DNA from: Mycobacterium europaeum
GTDB taxonomy: Bacteria; Actinomycetota; Actinomycetes; Mycobacteriales; Mycobacteriaceae
NCBI RefSeq assembly: GCF_002102155.1
Contig: NZ_LQOU01000028.1
Coordinates: 62,001 to 126,000, forward strand
Reading direction: 5' to 3'
Length of the DNA: 64,000 nt
Numbering within the stretch: the first letter of the stretch is position 1; every line of letters starts with the position of its first letter. The notes under the pieces were generated by a model that made no database searches, was not told the DNA's origin, and worked only from the letters and a program-made list of their open reading frames with translations. Shown here piece after piece: positions 37,313 through 45,635 of this stretch. Made by a program: the position numbers and the translations under genes.

Positions 37313-38279
37313 CCGCGTCGGCCAAGCGGTTTTCGACCGCGGCGTGCGCGCGGATCCCGAACACGATGTCGCGATCGAGCTGTGGTTCCCGGGCGACGAG
37401 GTCGCCGACCACATCGATGCGCACCACGTGCTCGTGCACCGCGTCGGCCTCGACGTGCTCGGCGTAGAACTCCACACACGCCGACGGTGCCCCCATCCGC
37501 TGCAGGGCGTGCACCATCCGCCGGGACCCCGGCGGCGAGGTGATCTCGGTCGACGCGAAATGGCCTATGGCGGCCCCACGCAATTCGCGGTGCAGCCCGA
37601 AGAGCGACATCAGGTTCACCGCGGCCAGCGCCTCGGCGGTGACCACGTCCGCGTAGGCCAGGTACGTCGTGTCGAGGCCCGCGGCCGCCATCAGATCGGC
37701 GAAGAGCTGCTGATGCAACCGGGGACCGTGCCCGGCGCCGTATTCGTCGAATTCGATTGCCACGAAAGCCGCTTTCGCGACGCCCAGCAGTCGCGGGATC
37801 GCCCAGGCGTGCGGATCGCCCTCTTTGAGGTGGTACACCGACCGGTGTACGAAATATTCGCGCATCTGCTGCCAGGTCCCGGTGTCGCGCAGGTAGTACG
37901 ACGGGCCGGTGCCGTCGGCCGGTTCGACCGAGATGGCGTCCATTTCGGCGGCAGCGGTCTGGTCGGCCGCGATGGGCCCGACATCGCGGCGCACGCCGGC
38001 CAAGAAAACGCGTTCCAGTTCGCCGCGGAGCGTGAGCAGCGCCGGGTTCCATTCCCAGCCCGGGTCCACCCCGGCGAAGCCCCGGTAGTGCAGCTCGTAG
38101 CACATGCACAGGGCCAGCTGCAGGTCCAGCCCGTAGGGATCCGAATCGCGGACCGACGCGCCGATGCGGGCCAGGTGGTCGTGTGACGGCGGCCCCGTCA
38201 GGGCGCGCCGAACGGTGGTCGACAGCGGCCCGTGTGCCGCCGGCAGGGCGGGTTCGGTCGTGATTGATGCGCGGGTCAC
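37260..38279 (-). CDS. Haem-oxygenase-like iron-containing redox enzyme
   Basis: 339 residues from the GTG at 38279; the SigF-type -10 ends 8 bases before it. All-helical fold of the iron-containing redox enzyme family, haem-oxygenase-like diiron oxidases. Probable iron ligands lie in AIEFDEYGAGHGPRLHQQLF (Glu, Glu and His about 180-195) and FYAEHVEADAVHEHVV (Glu, Asp and His about 275-288). Known relatives oxidise amines or fatty acids; the substrate here is unknown. The gene overlaps the CDGSH gene tail to tail. Confidence 0.82.
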   Translation of the reverse strand: MTRASITTEPALPAAHGPLSTTVRRALTGPPSHDHLARIGASVRDSDPYGLDLQLALCMCYELHYRGFAGVDPGWEWNPALLTLRGELERVFLAGVRRDVGPIAADQTAAAEMDAISVEPADGTGPSYYLRDTGTWQQMREYFVHRSVYHLKEGDPHAWAIPRLLGVAKAAFVAIEFDEYGAGHGPRLHQQLFADLMAAAGLDTTYLAYADVVTAEALAAVNLMSLFGLHRELRGAAIGHFASTEITSPPGSRRMVHALQRMGAPSACVEFYAEHVEADAVHEHVVRIDVVGDLVAREPQLDRDIVFGIRAHAAVENRLADAVMASWQQGRTSLRRPLD

Positions 38280-38287
38280 GCCCACGA

Positions 38288-38313
38288 CTACCCGCAATCC
38301 GGGGCCCACAAAC
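38288..38313 (-). promoter_or_regulatory. SigF-type promoter before the diiron enzyme gene
   Basis: On the minus strand GTTT (38313-38310), 16 bases, GGGTAG (38293-38288). Only 8 bases then reach the GTG at 38279, predicting a leaderless GTG-started mRNA. Confidence 0.65.
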
Positions 38314-38328
38314 GGTGGGGCGCCACCG

Positions 38329-40542
38329 TTATCCGGCCCCGGCCGGCAGGCGAAAGGTGAGGTCGACGGTCGTTCCGGTGTCGCCGCGGTCCAGCTGCAA
38401 CGTGCTGCTGAGCGCCCTCATCAGCACCAGGCCCCGACCACCGTTGCCGGGGTTGACGGCGGGTTCCTTCCACGACCCGTGGTCGCTGATCCGGGCGCGG
38501 ATTTCGCCTTCGGCGAGTTCGACGTGGAGCGACATCGTGCCGGGCGGGTGCCCGACGTATGCGTGCTCGACGCAGTTCGTGCAGGCCTCATTGACCACCA
38601 ACACGATGTCGGCGGCCAGTTCGTCGGGCCGGCCCGCGGCGCGCAGCCAGTCGGACAATCGATGCCGGATGCCGGCCAATTCGGCTGCCCTGGCCTCACT
38701 TTCGATCCGGAGTGGGGACGGCTGGTACCGGTAGATCACCATGGCCACGTCGTCGTCATACCCCGAAACGGGAGCCAACTCACGCAACACCGCATCGGCG
38801 ACCGAATCCAAGGGCAACGTCGTCGTCTTCGCCAGCACCGCCGCGGCGCGATCGATCCCGTCGTCGATCGACTCGTGCTTGCGTTCGACCAGCCCGTCGG
38901 TGAACAACATCAGGGTCGAGCCCGGTGGCAACACCCGGCTGGCCTGCGGGCGAGGCTCGGCGCGGCGGACCGCGAGGGGCACCGACGCGGCGTCGGTCAA
39001 CATCACCGTCGTGCAGGGCTCCGACCCGACGAGCACGGCGGGCATGTGGCCGGCGTTGCTGTACTGCAGAACCCCGGATTCGGTGTCCAGGACCGCCAGG
39101 AAGACGGTGGTGCAGTATGCATTCGGGATGAGCGATGCCGCCGAGTCGAGTTGCTCGAGCAACAGCGCGGGCTCGGCCCCGTTGATCAACAGCGCCCGCG
39201 CCGAACTGCGCAGCTGGCCCATGACCGCGGCCGCCGGCAGGCCGCGACCCACGCAGTCACCCACGACGATGCCGATGCGGTGATCGCCGATGGGCAGCAC
39301 GTCATACCAGTCGCCGCCGATCTCCAGCGGCGGGACGGCGGGCTCGTAACGCACGGCGAAGCCCGGCGGCGGCTCCATGGTCGGGAGCAGGGCGCGCTGC
39401 AAGGTCAGCGAGGTCTCGCGGGCGCTCTCGAACTGGCGGACGTGTTGCATGGCCAGGCTGAGATGACCGACGAGGACGGTGATCAGCAGCCGGTCTTCGG
39501 CGCTGACCCAGCGGGGCGAACGCAGCTCCAGCCACAGGGCCACATCACCCGCGCCGGAGAGCACCGCCACCAACCCCGCCGCCTTGCCGGGGCTGTCGGG
39601 CCGCTCGACCGTCTTGGCTGTCAGCGGCAGCTGGTGCCGCGCGTCCTCGAAGGTGTGCCGCAACCACGGATCCAGCCTGCGCCAAGAGGTTTGGGACGGT
39701 TCGCCGGCGACCTGGACGGTGGGTTCTCCCCCGACGGCCGGCCAGGAGATCGCGATCACCCGCTGCACGTCGATCGCCGCGGTGCACTCGGCGAGGGTGA
39801 TGGACAGCAGCTCGTCGACGCTCTTGGCCACCGCGACCGCCGTCGCCAACCGCAGGACCGCGCTCTCCCGCGCGGCGAAGGCCCGTTCGGCGGTGATGTC
39901 CCGAATCGTTCCCACGAAGACGTCTTGGTCGCTGCCGCTGCCCTGCACCGCGTTGATGCTGACCGTCACCCAGACCAGGTGCCCGTCGTGATGGCGGATC
40001 GGCGTCTCGTAGGCGGTGCTGCCGATGCTGCGCACCAGCGCCTGCTGTTGGGTGGCGCCCTGCTGGTCGACCAACCACGGGTGCGGCCACCGGTACGGCA
40101 GCCCCTCGGCGGGATAGCCGAGGATCTCGATGAGGGCGTTGTTCATCTCGATCACGGAGCCCTCGTGGTCGGCGACGAAGAACCCCTCCTGCAACGAATT
40201 GACCAGCGCCGTGCGGAATTTGTCGCGGTCGGCCAGCCCCTCGGCGCGAGCCCGCTCGCGGGCGTAGCGCCTGGTGCCGTCCAGGAAGCCGCGGGTGGCG
40301 ATGTCGAGCGGGACCAGCATCTGCAACAGGAATTCCAGCGCGATCGGTGCGTCGATCTGGATGTCCTTGGCCAGTTCCAGGATCAGCTCGACGTGGCGCT
40401 CGATGATGGCGAGCAGGCTGACCTCTTCTTGCAGGGCCCGGCGCCCGAGCTCGTACGCCACAGCCAGACTGTCCTCGTCACGCGCCTTCAGATAGGTGCG
40501 CAGCGCCGTGGCGTACTGGGCGTGGAAGTCGTCGTCGTTCAT
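38329..40542 (-). CDS. RsbU-like PP2C phosphatase with PAS, GAF and HATPase domains
   Basis: 737 residues. Order: RsbU-type N-terminal helical domain (about 1-90, FHAQYATALRTYLKARDEDSL), PAS sensor (about 105-230), GAF (about 235-380), SpoIIE/PP2C phosphatase (about 395-600, GGDWYDVLPI, GDCVGRGLPAA, LFTDGLVERK) and a C-terminal histidine-kinase-like ATPase (about 610-735, NEACTNCVEHAY, GGRGLVLMRAL), the anti-sigma kinase type. Both a phosphatase and a kinase for anti-anti-sigma proteins are thus in one chain, as in Rv1364c. The ATG overlaps the stop of the RsbX-like gene (ATGA). It is the output end of the stressosome operon. Confidence 0.92.
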   Translation of the reverse strand: MNDDDFHAQYATALRTYLKARDEDSLAVAYELGRRALQEEVSLLAIIERHVELILELAKDIQIDAPIALEFLLQMLVPLDIATRGFLDGTRRYARERARAEGLADRDKFRTALVNSLQEGFFVADHEGSVIEMNNALIEILGYPAEGLPYRWPHPWLVDQQGATQQQALVRSIGSTAYETPIRHHDGHLVWVTVSINAVQGSGSDQDVFVGTIRDITAERAFAARESAVLRLATAVAVAKSVDELLSITLAECTAAIDVQRVIAISWPAVGGEPTVQVAGEPSQTSWRRLDPWLRHTFEDARHQLPLTAKTVERPDSPGKAAGLVAVLSGAGDVALWLELRSPRWVSAEDRLLITVLVGHLSLAMQHVRQFESARETSLTLQRALLPTMEPPPGFAVRYEPAVPPLEIGGDWYDVLPIGDHRIGIVVGDCVGRGLPAAAVMGQLRSSARALLINGAEPALLLEQLDSAASLIPNAYCTTVFLAVLDTESGVLQYSNAGHMPAVLVGSEPCTTVMLTDAASVPLAVRRAEPRPQASRVLPPGSTLMLFTDGLVERKHESIDDGIDRAAAVLAKTTTLPLDSVADAVLRELAPVSGYDDDVAMVIYRYQPSPLRIESEARAAELAGIRHRLSDWLRAAGRPDELAADIVLVVNEACTNCVEHAYVGHPPGTMSLHVELAEGEIRARISDHGSWKEPAVNPGNGGRGLVLMRALSSTLQLDRGDTGTTVDLTFRLPAGAG

Positions 40543-41165
40543 GTCGAAGCTCCCCGATGACGAGCGGTCAGCACCATGGCGTCGTCGGTTTCCTTCGCGT
40601 CCTTGCCGAGCAGTTCTTCGGCGATGGCGACGGCGGGGGCCGCAAAGTCGATGTGGTCCAGGTAGTCTTCGGCGATCCCGTCGGTCCTCATCACCAGCAG
40701 ATCGCCGGGGCGCATCGGAACCACTTGCGCCGGCCGGATTTCCGGTATGCGGTAGCCGATGATCCCCGCGGTCAGCCGCGCGCTGGCCCGGATCTGGACA
40801 CCGGTGGGGGACTTGGCCACCAGTTCGGCTGTCACGTTGCCGACGCCCGTCCACGTCAGCGTGTTGGTCGCGAAGTCGACCCGGGCCAGAGTCATCGCAA
40901 CGCCTCGGCTGCCGGTCAGCACGCGGTGACAGAGCTGGACCAAGACCTCGATTCGCTCGGCGCTGGAGCGTTTGACCGCTTCGACGGCCCGCAGCGCCGC
41001 GGCCGCGGCGTCCGGACCGTGGCCGAGTCCGTCCACCACGGCGAACAGGGCGGCGTCACCGCCAACGTCGACGGCGATGCCCCGATCCCCGGAGATGAAC
41101 TCACTGGGCAGGGGACGGCCCGCCCGTGCCCACTCGATCGGACCGAAGCGTCCGTTCTCACGCAT
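40539..41165 (-). CDS. rsbX: RsbX-like SpoIIE phosphatase
   Basis: 208 residues, a lone PP2C/SpoIIE domain: ISGDRGIAVDVGGDAALFAVVDGLGHGPDAA near the start and LLVMRTDGIAEDYLD near the end. In Bacillus, RsbX resets the stressosome by dephosphorylating RsbR and RsbS. It lies between the RsbT-like gene (8-base overlap) and the RsbU-like gene (ATGA overlap), so all are translated as one operon. Confidence 0.86.
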   Translation of the reverse strand: MRENGRFGPIEWARAGRPLPSEFISGDRGIAVDVGGDAALFAVVDGLGHGPDAAAAALRAVEAVKRSSAERIEVLVQLCHRVLTGSRGVAMTLARVDFATNTLTWTGVGNVTAELVAKSPTGVQIRASARLTAGIIGYRIPEIRPAQVVPMRPGDLLVMRTDGIAEDYLDHIDFAAPAVAIAEELLGKDAKETDDAMVLTARHRGAST

Positions 41166-41571
41166 GGGGCGGGACCCATTTCCACATCTCGACGACCGTT
41201 CCCCGGCCGAGCGTCGATTCCACGAGCAGCCGGTCCATCAGCCGCCGGGAGCCGGGCAGGCCCATGCCCAGCCCGCGGCCGGTCGAATAACCGTCCTCCA
41301 TCGCCCGTTCGATGTCGGCGATGCCCGGTCCTTCGTCCTCGGCGCGCACCACCAGGGCCTTGCGGCCCTCCCGGTCGGCGACGAAGACCCGGACCACGCC
41401 GCGGCCGGCGTAGCTGGTGATGTTTCGCGCGATCTCGGAGATCGCCGTGGCGATCATCGTGACGTCGGTCAGGGAGAACCCCAGGTCGAGCGCGAGTTGA
41501 TGGCCGGCTTTGCGGACTTCGACGATGTCGTCGGAATTGTTGATGTCGACGACGATGTCAGTCTCCACCAT
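41158..41571 (-). CDS. rsbT: RsbT-like serine/threonine switch kinase
   Basis: 137 residues. GHKL ATPase with the N box EIARNITSYAG, G1 DEGPGI and G2 GRGLGMGLPG. RsbT phosphorylates RsbR and RsbS in the stressosome; after release it activates the RsbU N-terminal domain, and such a domain is present in the last gene of this operon. It overlaps the RsbS-like gene by 14 bases and the RsbX-like gene by 8. Confidence 0.92.
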   Translation of the reverse strand: MVETDIVVDINNSDDIVEVRKAGHQLALDLGFSLTDVTMIATAISEIARNITSYAGRGVVRVFVADREGRKALVVRAEDEGPGIADIERAMEDGYSTGRGLGMGLPGSRRLMDRLLVESTLGRGTVVEMWKWVPPHA

Positions 41572-41947
41572 CGCGCCCGATCGCCGGTTTGCGCTGTGTC
41601 AGTTGGCGATTCAGCAGGGCGAGGCCCTCTTCGAGGTCCAGCGCGGTGTTCATGTCGTCGAACGCCAGGCCCAGCTGGACCATCGCGAAGGCCACCTCCG
41701 GCTGCAGGCCGACGATCACCGTGTCCGCGCCGCGCAGCCGGGTCATGTGCGCGATGGTCCGCAGCGATCGGGCCGCGAAGGAGTCCATCACGTCGATGGC
41801 GGTGACGTCGACGATGATGCCCTGCGCCCGGAACCGGCTGACTCGCTCCATGAGGTCGTAGCGGAGCCGCTCGGCGTCGGAGTCGCTGAGCGCGGCCTGC
41901 ACCGAGGCGATCAGGATCGCACCCTGTTTCAGGATCGGTACCGGCAT
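41558..41947 (-). CDS. rsbS: RsbS-like STAS protein
   Basis: 129 residues, a single STAS domain (PILKQGAILIASVQAALSDSDAERL). The phosphorylated serine of RsbS is kept in VTAIDVMDSFAARSL (Ser about 57), equal to Ser59 of Bacillus RsbS. It forms the stressosome core with RsbR and holds RsbT. The next upstream gene is the RsbR-like gene, 21 bases away. Confidence 0.92.
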   Translation of the reverse strand: MPVPILKQGAILIASVQAALSDSDAERLRYDLMERVSRFRAQGIIVDVTAIDVMDSFAARSLRTIAHMTRLRGADTVIVGLQPEVAFAMVQLGLAFDDMNTALDLEEGLALLNRQLTQRKPAIGRDGGD

Positions 41948-41968
41948 GGGGCGCTCGTGTTCCTCTTG

Positions 41969-42871
41969 CTATCCGGTCTGCTCGCCGGTGCGGGTGACCT
42001 CGTAGCCCAGTAGGCGCTCGGCTTCCTCGATGCCGCCCTGCAGGTCGCCGACGGCGTTCATCTTCGACAGGTCCAGGCCGATGGTCACCAGCGTCAGGGC
42101 GATCTCCGAGGACAGGCCGGTGATGATGACGCTGGCGCCCATCAATCCGGACGCGTCGACCGTCTGCACCAGGTGGTTGGCCACCGTGGAGTCGATCGTG
42201 GGCACACCGGTGATGTCGATGACCACCACCTTCGCGCGGTTGGCGCGGATGGCTCTCAGCAGCTGCTCGGTGACCTGGCGGGCGCGTTGGCTGTCGAGGA
42301 CGCCGATGATCGGCAGAATCAGCAGCTGTTCACGCACCTGCAACACCGGCGTCGACAGCTCCCGAATCGCCTCCTGCTGCTGGCGGATGATGCGCTCGCG
42401 TTCCTGCACGAAGCTGACCGCCACGGTGTTGGCGATGCGGTTGGCCGCCGGTTCGTAGGCGTCCAGCACCCGGTTGAGCATCTCGAATTCGGCCTGGTAC
42501 TTCTCGAACAGCGAGCGTGCGAGCACGTCGCGCAGCAGCAGCACGATGCCGACCACCTCGTCGGTTTCCACCCCCCGCGGGATGATGCGTTCCGACAGGT
42601 CGCGGGCGTAGGCCTGCAGCGCCTCGACGCTACCGGTCTCGAGCACCTCGACATAGTTGTCGTAGACCGCGGTCGCCTCGGAGAACAGCTCCTCCGGCGT
42701 CATCGCGGTGAGCAGTTCGGCCTCGGTGATCCGGCGCGCCCACTCCTCGCGCAAGACGGTGCGGTTCTGCCGCAGATGCTGGACGAGCTGCGGTAACAGG
42801 CCCTCGCTGGAAATGCCTACTGCCTGCACGGTGGCGCCCGCGCCGCTGAACTCCGCCGGCGATTCTGACAT
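41969..42871 (-). CDS. rsbR: RsbR-like stressosome sensor
   Basis: 300 residues from the ATG at 42871, with GGGAGG just upstream; the longer open frame has no start with a ribosome site. The N-terminal half is a non-haem-globin, four-helix RsbR/RsbRD-type sensor region, then a linker helix (FVQERERIIRQQQEAIRELS) and a C-terminal STAS domain (LPIIGVLDSQRARQV, VIDITGVPTIDSTVANHLV). The two threonines phosphorylated in Bacillus RsbRA are Ser here (DSQRA and DSTVA). First gene of the rsbR-S-T-X-U-like operon. Confidence 0.92.
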   Translation of the reverse strand: MSESPAEFSGAGATVQAVGISSEGLLPQLVQHLRQNRTVLREEWARRITEAELLTAMTPEELFSEATAVYDNYVEVLETGSVEALQAYARDLSERIIPRGVETDEVVGIVLLLRDVLARSLFEKYQAEFEMLNRVLDAYEPAANRIANTVAVSFVQERERIIRQQQEAIRELSTPVLQVREQLLILPIIGVLDSQRARQVTEQLLRAIRANRAKVVVIDITGVPTIDSTVANHLVQTVDASGLMGASVIITGLSSEIALTLVTIGLDLSKMNAVGDLQGGIEEAERLLGYEVTRTGEQTG

Positions 42872-43033
42872 GTGACCTCCCGAGTGCCGGTCCGCGCCCC
42901 ACCGTGTGCAGGCTGATTTTGCGAGACTAGCCTGGGTTGCCGCGGGGCAGGTGTTGAGGGCATATTCTTCTCGCAGTTCGCAACGCAGGCTAGGCTTGCA
43001 CCACACCCTGCAGCCCAGGACAAAGGATTGCCA

Positions 43034-43402
43034 TTGTCAGCTCCTGATTCGATTACCACCTTGGTTGAGGACCACGATGGGGTGTCCGTGGTCAGTGTCA
43101 GCGGCGAAATCGATTTGGTCACGGCTCCGGCTCTGGAACAGGCTATCGGTGCGGTCGTTGCGGAGAACCCGACGGCACTGGTGATCGATCTTTCCGCGGT
43201 GGAGTTTCTGGGTTCGGTGGGGCTGAAGATCCTGGCGGCGACGTACGAGCAGCTGGGCACGGCGACGGGGTTCGGGGTGGTCGCACGCGGTCCGGCGACC
43301 AGGAGGCCCATTCATTTGACCGGGCTGGACAAGACCTTTCCGCTGTACCCTACGCTGGACGACGCGCTGACCGCGGTGCGGGACGACAACATCAACCGAT
43401 AG
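43034..43402 (+). CDS. rsfB: RsfB, anti-anti-sigma F factor
   Basis: 122 residues from the TTG at 43034, which gives the same length and MSAPDSITT start as Rv3687c; AAAGG lies 7 bases before. STAS protein that frees SigF by binding its anti-sigma factor RsbW. The regulated serine is in LSAVEFLGSVGLKILA (Ser about 61). It is divergent from the stressosome operon over about 160 bases, so phosphorylation by the RsbU-like protein's kinase domain and dephosphorylation by its PP2C domain are plausible. Confidence 0.92.
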   Translation: MSAPDSITTLVEDHDGVSVVSVSGEIDLVTAPALEQAIGAVVAENPTALVIDLSAVEFLGSVGLKILAATYEQLGTATGFGVVARGPATRRPIHLTGLDKTFPLYPTLDDALTAVRDDNINR

Positions 43403-43579
43403 GCGCGTGGCGTTCGCGCCATAGTTTGCGCGACAAGCCATTTGGCGAAATTGCCGGCGGTTGCATTGCCGGATGCGGACGACGAGTCAACGATCGACCG
43501 AAAATCATTTGAAAGTGCAAACGCGATACCGACTCTCGCTACGCCTGTCGAATTGGCGCCGCCTCGTGCGGCAGGTGCG

Positions 43580-44092
43580 ATGATCACGGCTATGGACGTC
43601 GACAATCCGCAAGGCGATCAGCGGTGGGACAGCCGTGCGCGGGGCGAATCCGAAATGCAACGGCTGGACCGCAATTGGAACAGCCTGCTGCAGGAGCTGC
43701 GCGTGGTGCAGACAGGTGTACAGCTGCTCACGGGTTTCCTGTTGACACTGCCATTCCAACAGCGGTTCGACGTCCTGAGCCCGCCGATGCGCAACCTCTA
43801 TCTCGCGACGGTGGGGTGCTCGGTGGGGGCGACCGTGCTGTTGATCGCCCCAGTCGGCATGCATCGCCTGTTGTTCCGCCGTCATCGCCTGCAAGTGCTG
43901 GTGTCCGCCGCGCACCGTTGCGCGTACGCCGGGCTGGCGCTGCTGGGCCTGGCGCTGACCGGGATGACGGTCATCGTTTTCACCGCGGTGGCCGGCAGCA
44001 GCCCGGGGCTCATCGCCGGGGCGTGTGCGCTGACGCTGTTCACGCTGTTTTGGTGGCTACTGCCGTTGCTGCTCCGCACCCGCGGCGTCTGA
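43580..44092 (+). CDS. DUF6328-family membrane protein
   Basis: 170 residues from the ATG at 43580; the frame is open from 43442 and an ATG at 43592 is possible. RNWNSLLQELRVVQTGVQLLTGFLLTLPFQQRF followed by four membrane helices is the DUF6328 pattern. Function unknown. The family is common near sigma-F-type stress genes in actinobacteria. Its end overlaps the convergent HAD gene by 36 bases. Confidence 0.8.
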   Translation: MITAMDVDNPQGDQRWDSRARGESEMQRLDRNWNSLLQELRVVQTGVQLLTGFLLTLPFQQRFDVLSPPMRNLYLATVGCSVGATVLLIAPVGMHRLLFRRHRLQVLVSAAHRCAYAGLALLGLALTGMTVIVFTAVAGSSPGLIAGACALTLFTLFWWLLPLLLRTRGV

Positions 44093-44752
44093 CGCGAGAC
44101 CGGTGATGTGGGTCGAATCCAGATGCTCGAGCAGGTCTTGCGGATCGGCGAAGATCGGTGACGCGCCCGCCGCCTGCAGCTCCTCGCGGGCGATGCCGCC
44201 GCTGAGCAGCCCGATGCAGGGCAGTCCGGCGCCGGCCGCGGCGTGCGCGTCCCAGACGGCGTCCCCGATGAACACGGCATGGGCGGCGTCGACCCCCGCC
44301 CGGTCCAGCGCCACCTGCACGATGCCGGGTTCGGGTTTGGCGGTGTCGACGTCGCGCGACGACGTCGTTTCGGAGATCACGTCCTCACAGTCGAGAACCT
44401 TGCGCAGGATCTCCAGTTCGTCGTCGGGCGCCGAGGTGGCCAGCACGACCTGCAAGCCGAGCGCGGCGACCCGGCGCAGTAGCGCGCGGGCCCCCGGCAG
44501 CGGCGCGAGCAGCGGGGTGCACTCCCGGTAGTAGCGGCTGTGCCCGTCGCTGAGCCGCTCCTGAACCTTGTCCGGGGCGTCCCGGGACAGCGCGCGCACC
44601 AGCGTGGAACCGTCCATGCCGATGCAGCGGTGGATCTGCCAGGCGGCCACCGGTAGACCCTCGGCGTCGAAGGCACGTTGCCACGCGTAGACGTGCAGAT
44701 AGTTGGAGTCGACCAGGCTTCCGTCGACGTCGAAGAGAACGGCGGGTTTCAT
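44057..44752 (-). CDS. HAD-family hydrolase (phosphoglycolate-phosphatase-like)
   Basis: 231 residues from the ATG at 44752. Motif I VLFDVDGSLVDSN, a helical cap, motif II ATSAPDDE, the lysine in TAKPEPGIVQ, and motif IV VFIGDAVWDAHAA. Complete subfamily-I HAD; substrate not predictable. The start overlaps the stop of a small upstream frame (ATGA), and the end overlaps the convergent DUF6328 gene. Confidence 0.88.
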   Translation of the reverse strand: MKPAVLFDVDGSLVDSNYLHVYAWQRAFDAEGLPVAAWQIHRCIGMDGSTLVRALSRDAPDKVQERLSDGHSRYYRECTPLLAPLPGARALLRRVAALGLQVVLATSAPDDELEILRKVLDCEDVISETTSSRDVDTAKPEPGIVQVALDRAGVDAAHAVFIGDAVWDAHAAAGAGLPCIGLLSGGIAREELQAAGASPIFADPQDLLEHLDSTHITGLASDAAGAEQQRQ

Positions 44753-44937
44753 CTGCGCGGCATACCCAGGCCGGCGTCGGCTGACACCGGCGCGGTGTCG
44801 TTTGGGTTCCGGGGCGGCGGGTAACCGGCGTGCGTGAGCGGTTGCGGCTCCTTTGCCGGGGGATGGCCGGCCCGGCTGCCGCCCGAGTGGTGGACCGCAT
44901 TGCCGCACGAATCGCATTGGTAGACAAACTTTCTCAC
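44749..44937 (-). CDS. Possible 62-residue CxxC protein upstream of the HAD gene
   Basis: MRKFVYQCDSCGNAVHHSGG starts a short protein with a CxxC knuckle and a His pair, then a Pro-rich tail. The stop overlaps the HAD start (ATGA), which speaks for a real coupled gene. Against it: composition is ordinary for a chance frame, and a SigF-type promoter for usfY lies across it on the other strand (44800-44824). Confidence 0.45.
   Translation of the reverse strand: MRKFVYQCDSCGNAVHHSGGSRAGHPPAKEPQPLTHAGYPPPRNPNDTAPVSADAGLGMPRR
44800..44824 (+). promoter_or_regulatory. SigF-type promoter candidate for usfY
   Basis: GTTT (44800-44803), 15 bases, GGGTAA (44819-44824). It lies 124 bases before the usfY start, so a long leader is implied. 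Confidence 0.5.
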
Positions 44938-44948
44938 AAGGAGTGAAG

Positions 44949-45260
44949 GTGAATCACCGCAACGGCGACCCGGTCGACCACCATCGGACCGCCCGTCAGC
45001 ACGCCGGAGAAACCTTTACCGACGGCGCGAACGCGCCCGGCCTGGCCGGCTCGGCCGTCGCGGTGGTCGCCCTGATCGTCGGTTTGTTCGCGTTGGCGAC
45101 CCGGCACGTGGCGGCCGGCGTGGCGGCCGGGATCCTGGCCGCGGCGCTGGGAGCGGCGAGCGCGGTGTGGTTGCTGCGCACGCATCGCAGCGTGCGCGCC
45201 GCCGAACTGGCCTGGCACGCCGCGCATTCCGACGAGCCCGCCCCGCCGCCGAGTAGCTGA
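44949..45260 (+). CDS. usfY: UsfY-like membrane protein
   Basis: 103 residues from the GTG at 44949, with AAGGAGTG just upstream. The head NGDPVDHHRTARQHAGET is the UsfY signature; two hydrophobic segments follow (about 38-75), then a charged tail. UsfY stands beside usfX-sigF in M. tuberculosis and its role is unknown; here it is in the accessory stress island. A SigF-type promoter is upstream. Confidence 0.78.
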   Translation: MNHRNGDPVDHHRTARQHAGETFTDGANAPGLAGSAVAVVALIVGLFALATRHVAAGVAAGILAAALGAASAVWLLRTHRSVRAAELAWHAAHSDEPAPPPSS

Positions 45261-45308
45261 CCGCTGTGAGCTAACGAACACCGGCGGGCGCGTCGCCCGC
45301 CGTTCGGG

Positions 45309-45335
45309 GGTTTATTGGGCGCCACGACCGGGTAA
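45309..45335 (+). promoter_or_regulatory. SigF-type promoter before the small membrane gene
   Basis: GGTTT (45309-45313), 16 bases, GGGTAA (45330-45335), an exact consensus match; 9 bases then reach the ATG at 45345, so the mRNA should have almost no leader. Confidence 0.72.
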
Positions 45336-45344
45336 AAGCGGATT

Positions 45345-45635
45345 ATGGTCGCGCCAGCTTCGTTGCGAGCAGCAAACTATCCGGTCGAGTATGGGCGGGA
45401 TTTTCCGCTGCTCGGTCTGGCGGCGGTGGCGGTCTGGGCGGCCAGTTTGGCCCTCGGCCTGTTCGGGCTGCTGCTCGGGCACGAGGGGATCGCCATTGCG
45501 GCGCTGATCGTGTCCGTGGTCGCTCCGTGGCTGGGCCTGGCGCTGGCGCATTACCCCGCGGTGACCCGGCGCATACGGCGGCTCAATGTCCGACTGCGCA
45601 ACTTTTTCCAGCCGGTCGGTGTAACGCGCGCCTGA
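45345..45635 (+). CDS. Small two-helix membrane protein
   Basis: 96 residues. Two hydrophobic helices (about 21-45 and 49-69, LLGLAAVAVWAASLALGLFGLLLGH and IAIAALIVSVVAPWLGLAL) and a basic tail. No domain recognised. Placed between UsfY and DUF4193 genes directly behind a SigF-type promoter; it may belong with UsfY in an envelope stress response. Confidence 0.72.
   Translation: MVAPASLRAANYPVEYGRDFPLLGLAAVAVWAASLALGLFGLLLGHEGIAIAALIVSVVAPWLGLALAHYPAVTRRIRRLNVRLRNFFQPVGVTRA

Noticed and set aside
38164..40560. 798-codon plus-strand frame over the RsbU-like gene
   Set aside because: His/Arg/Gln-rich shadow; the minus strand has five recognisable domains.
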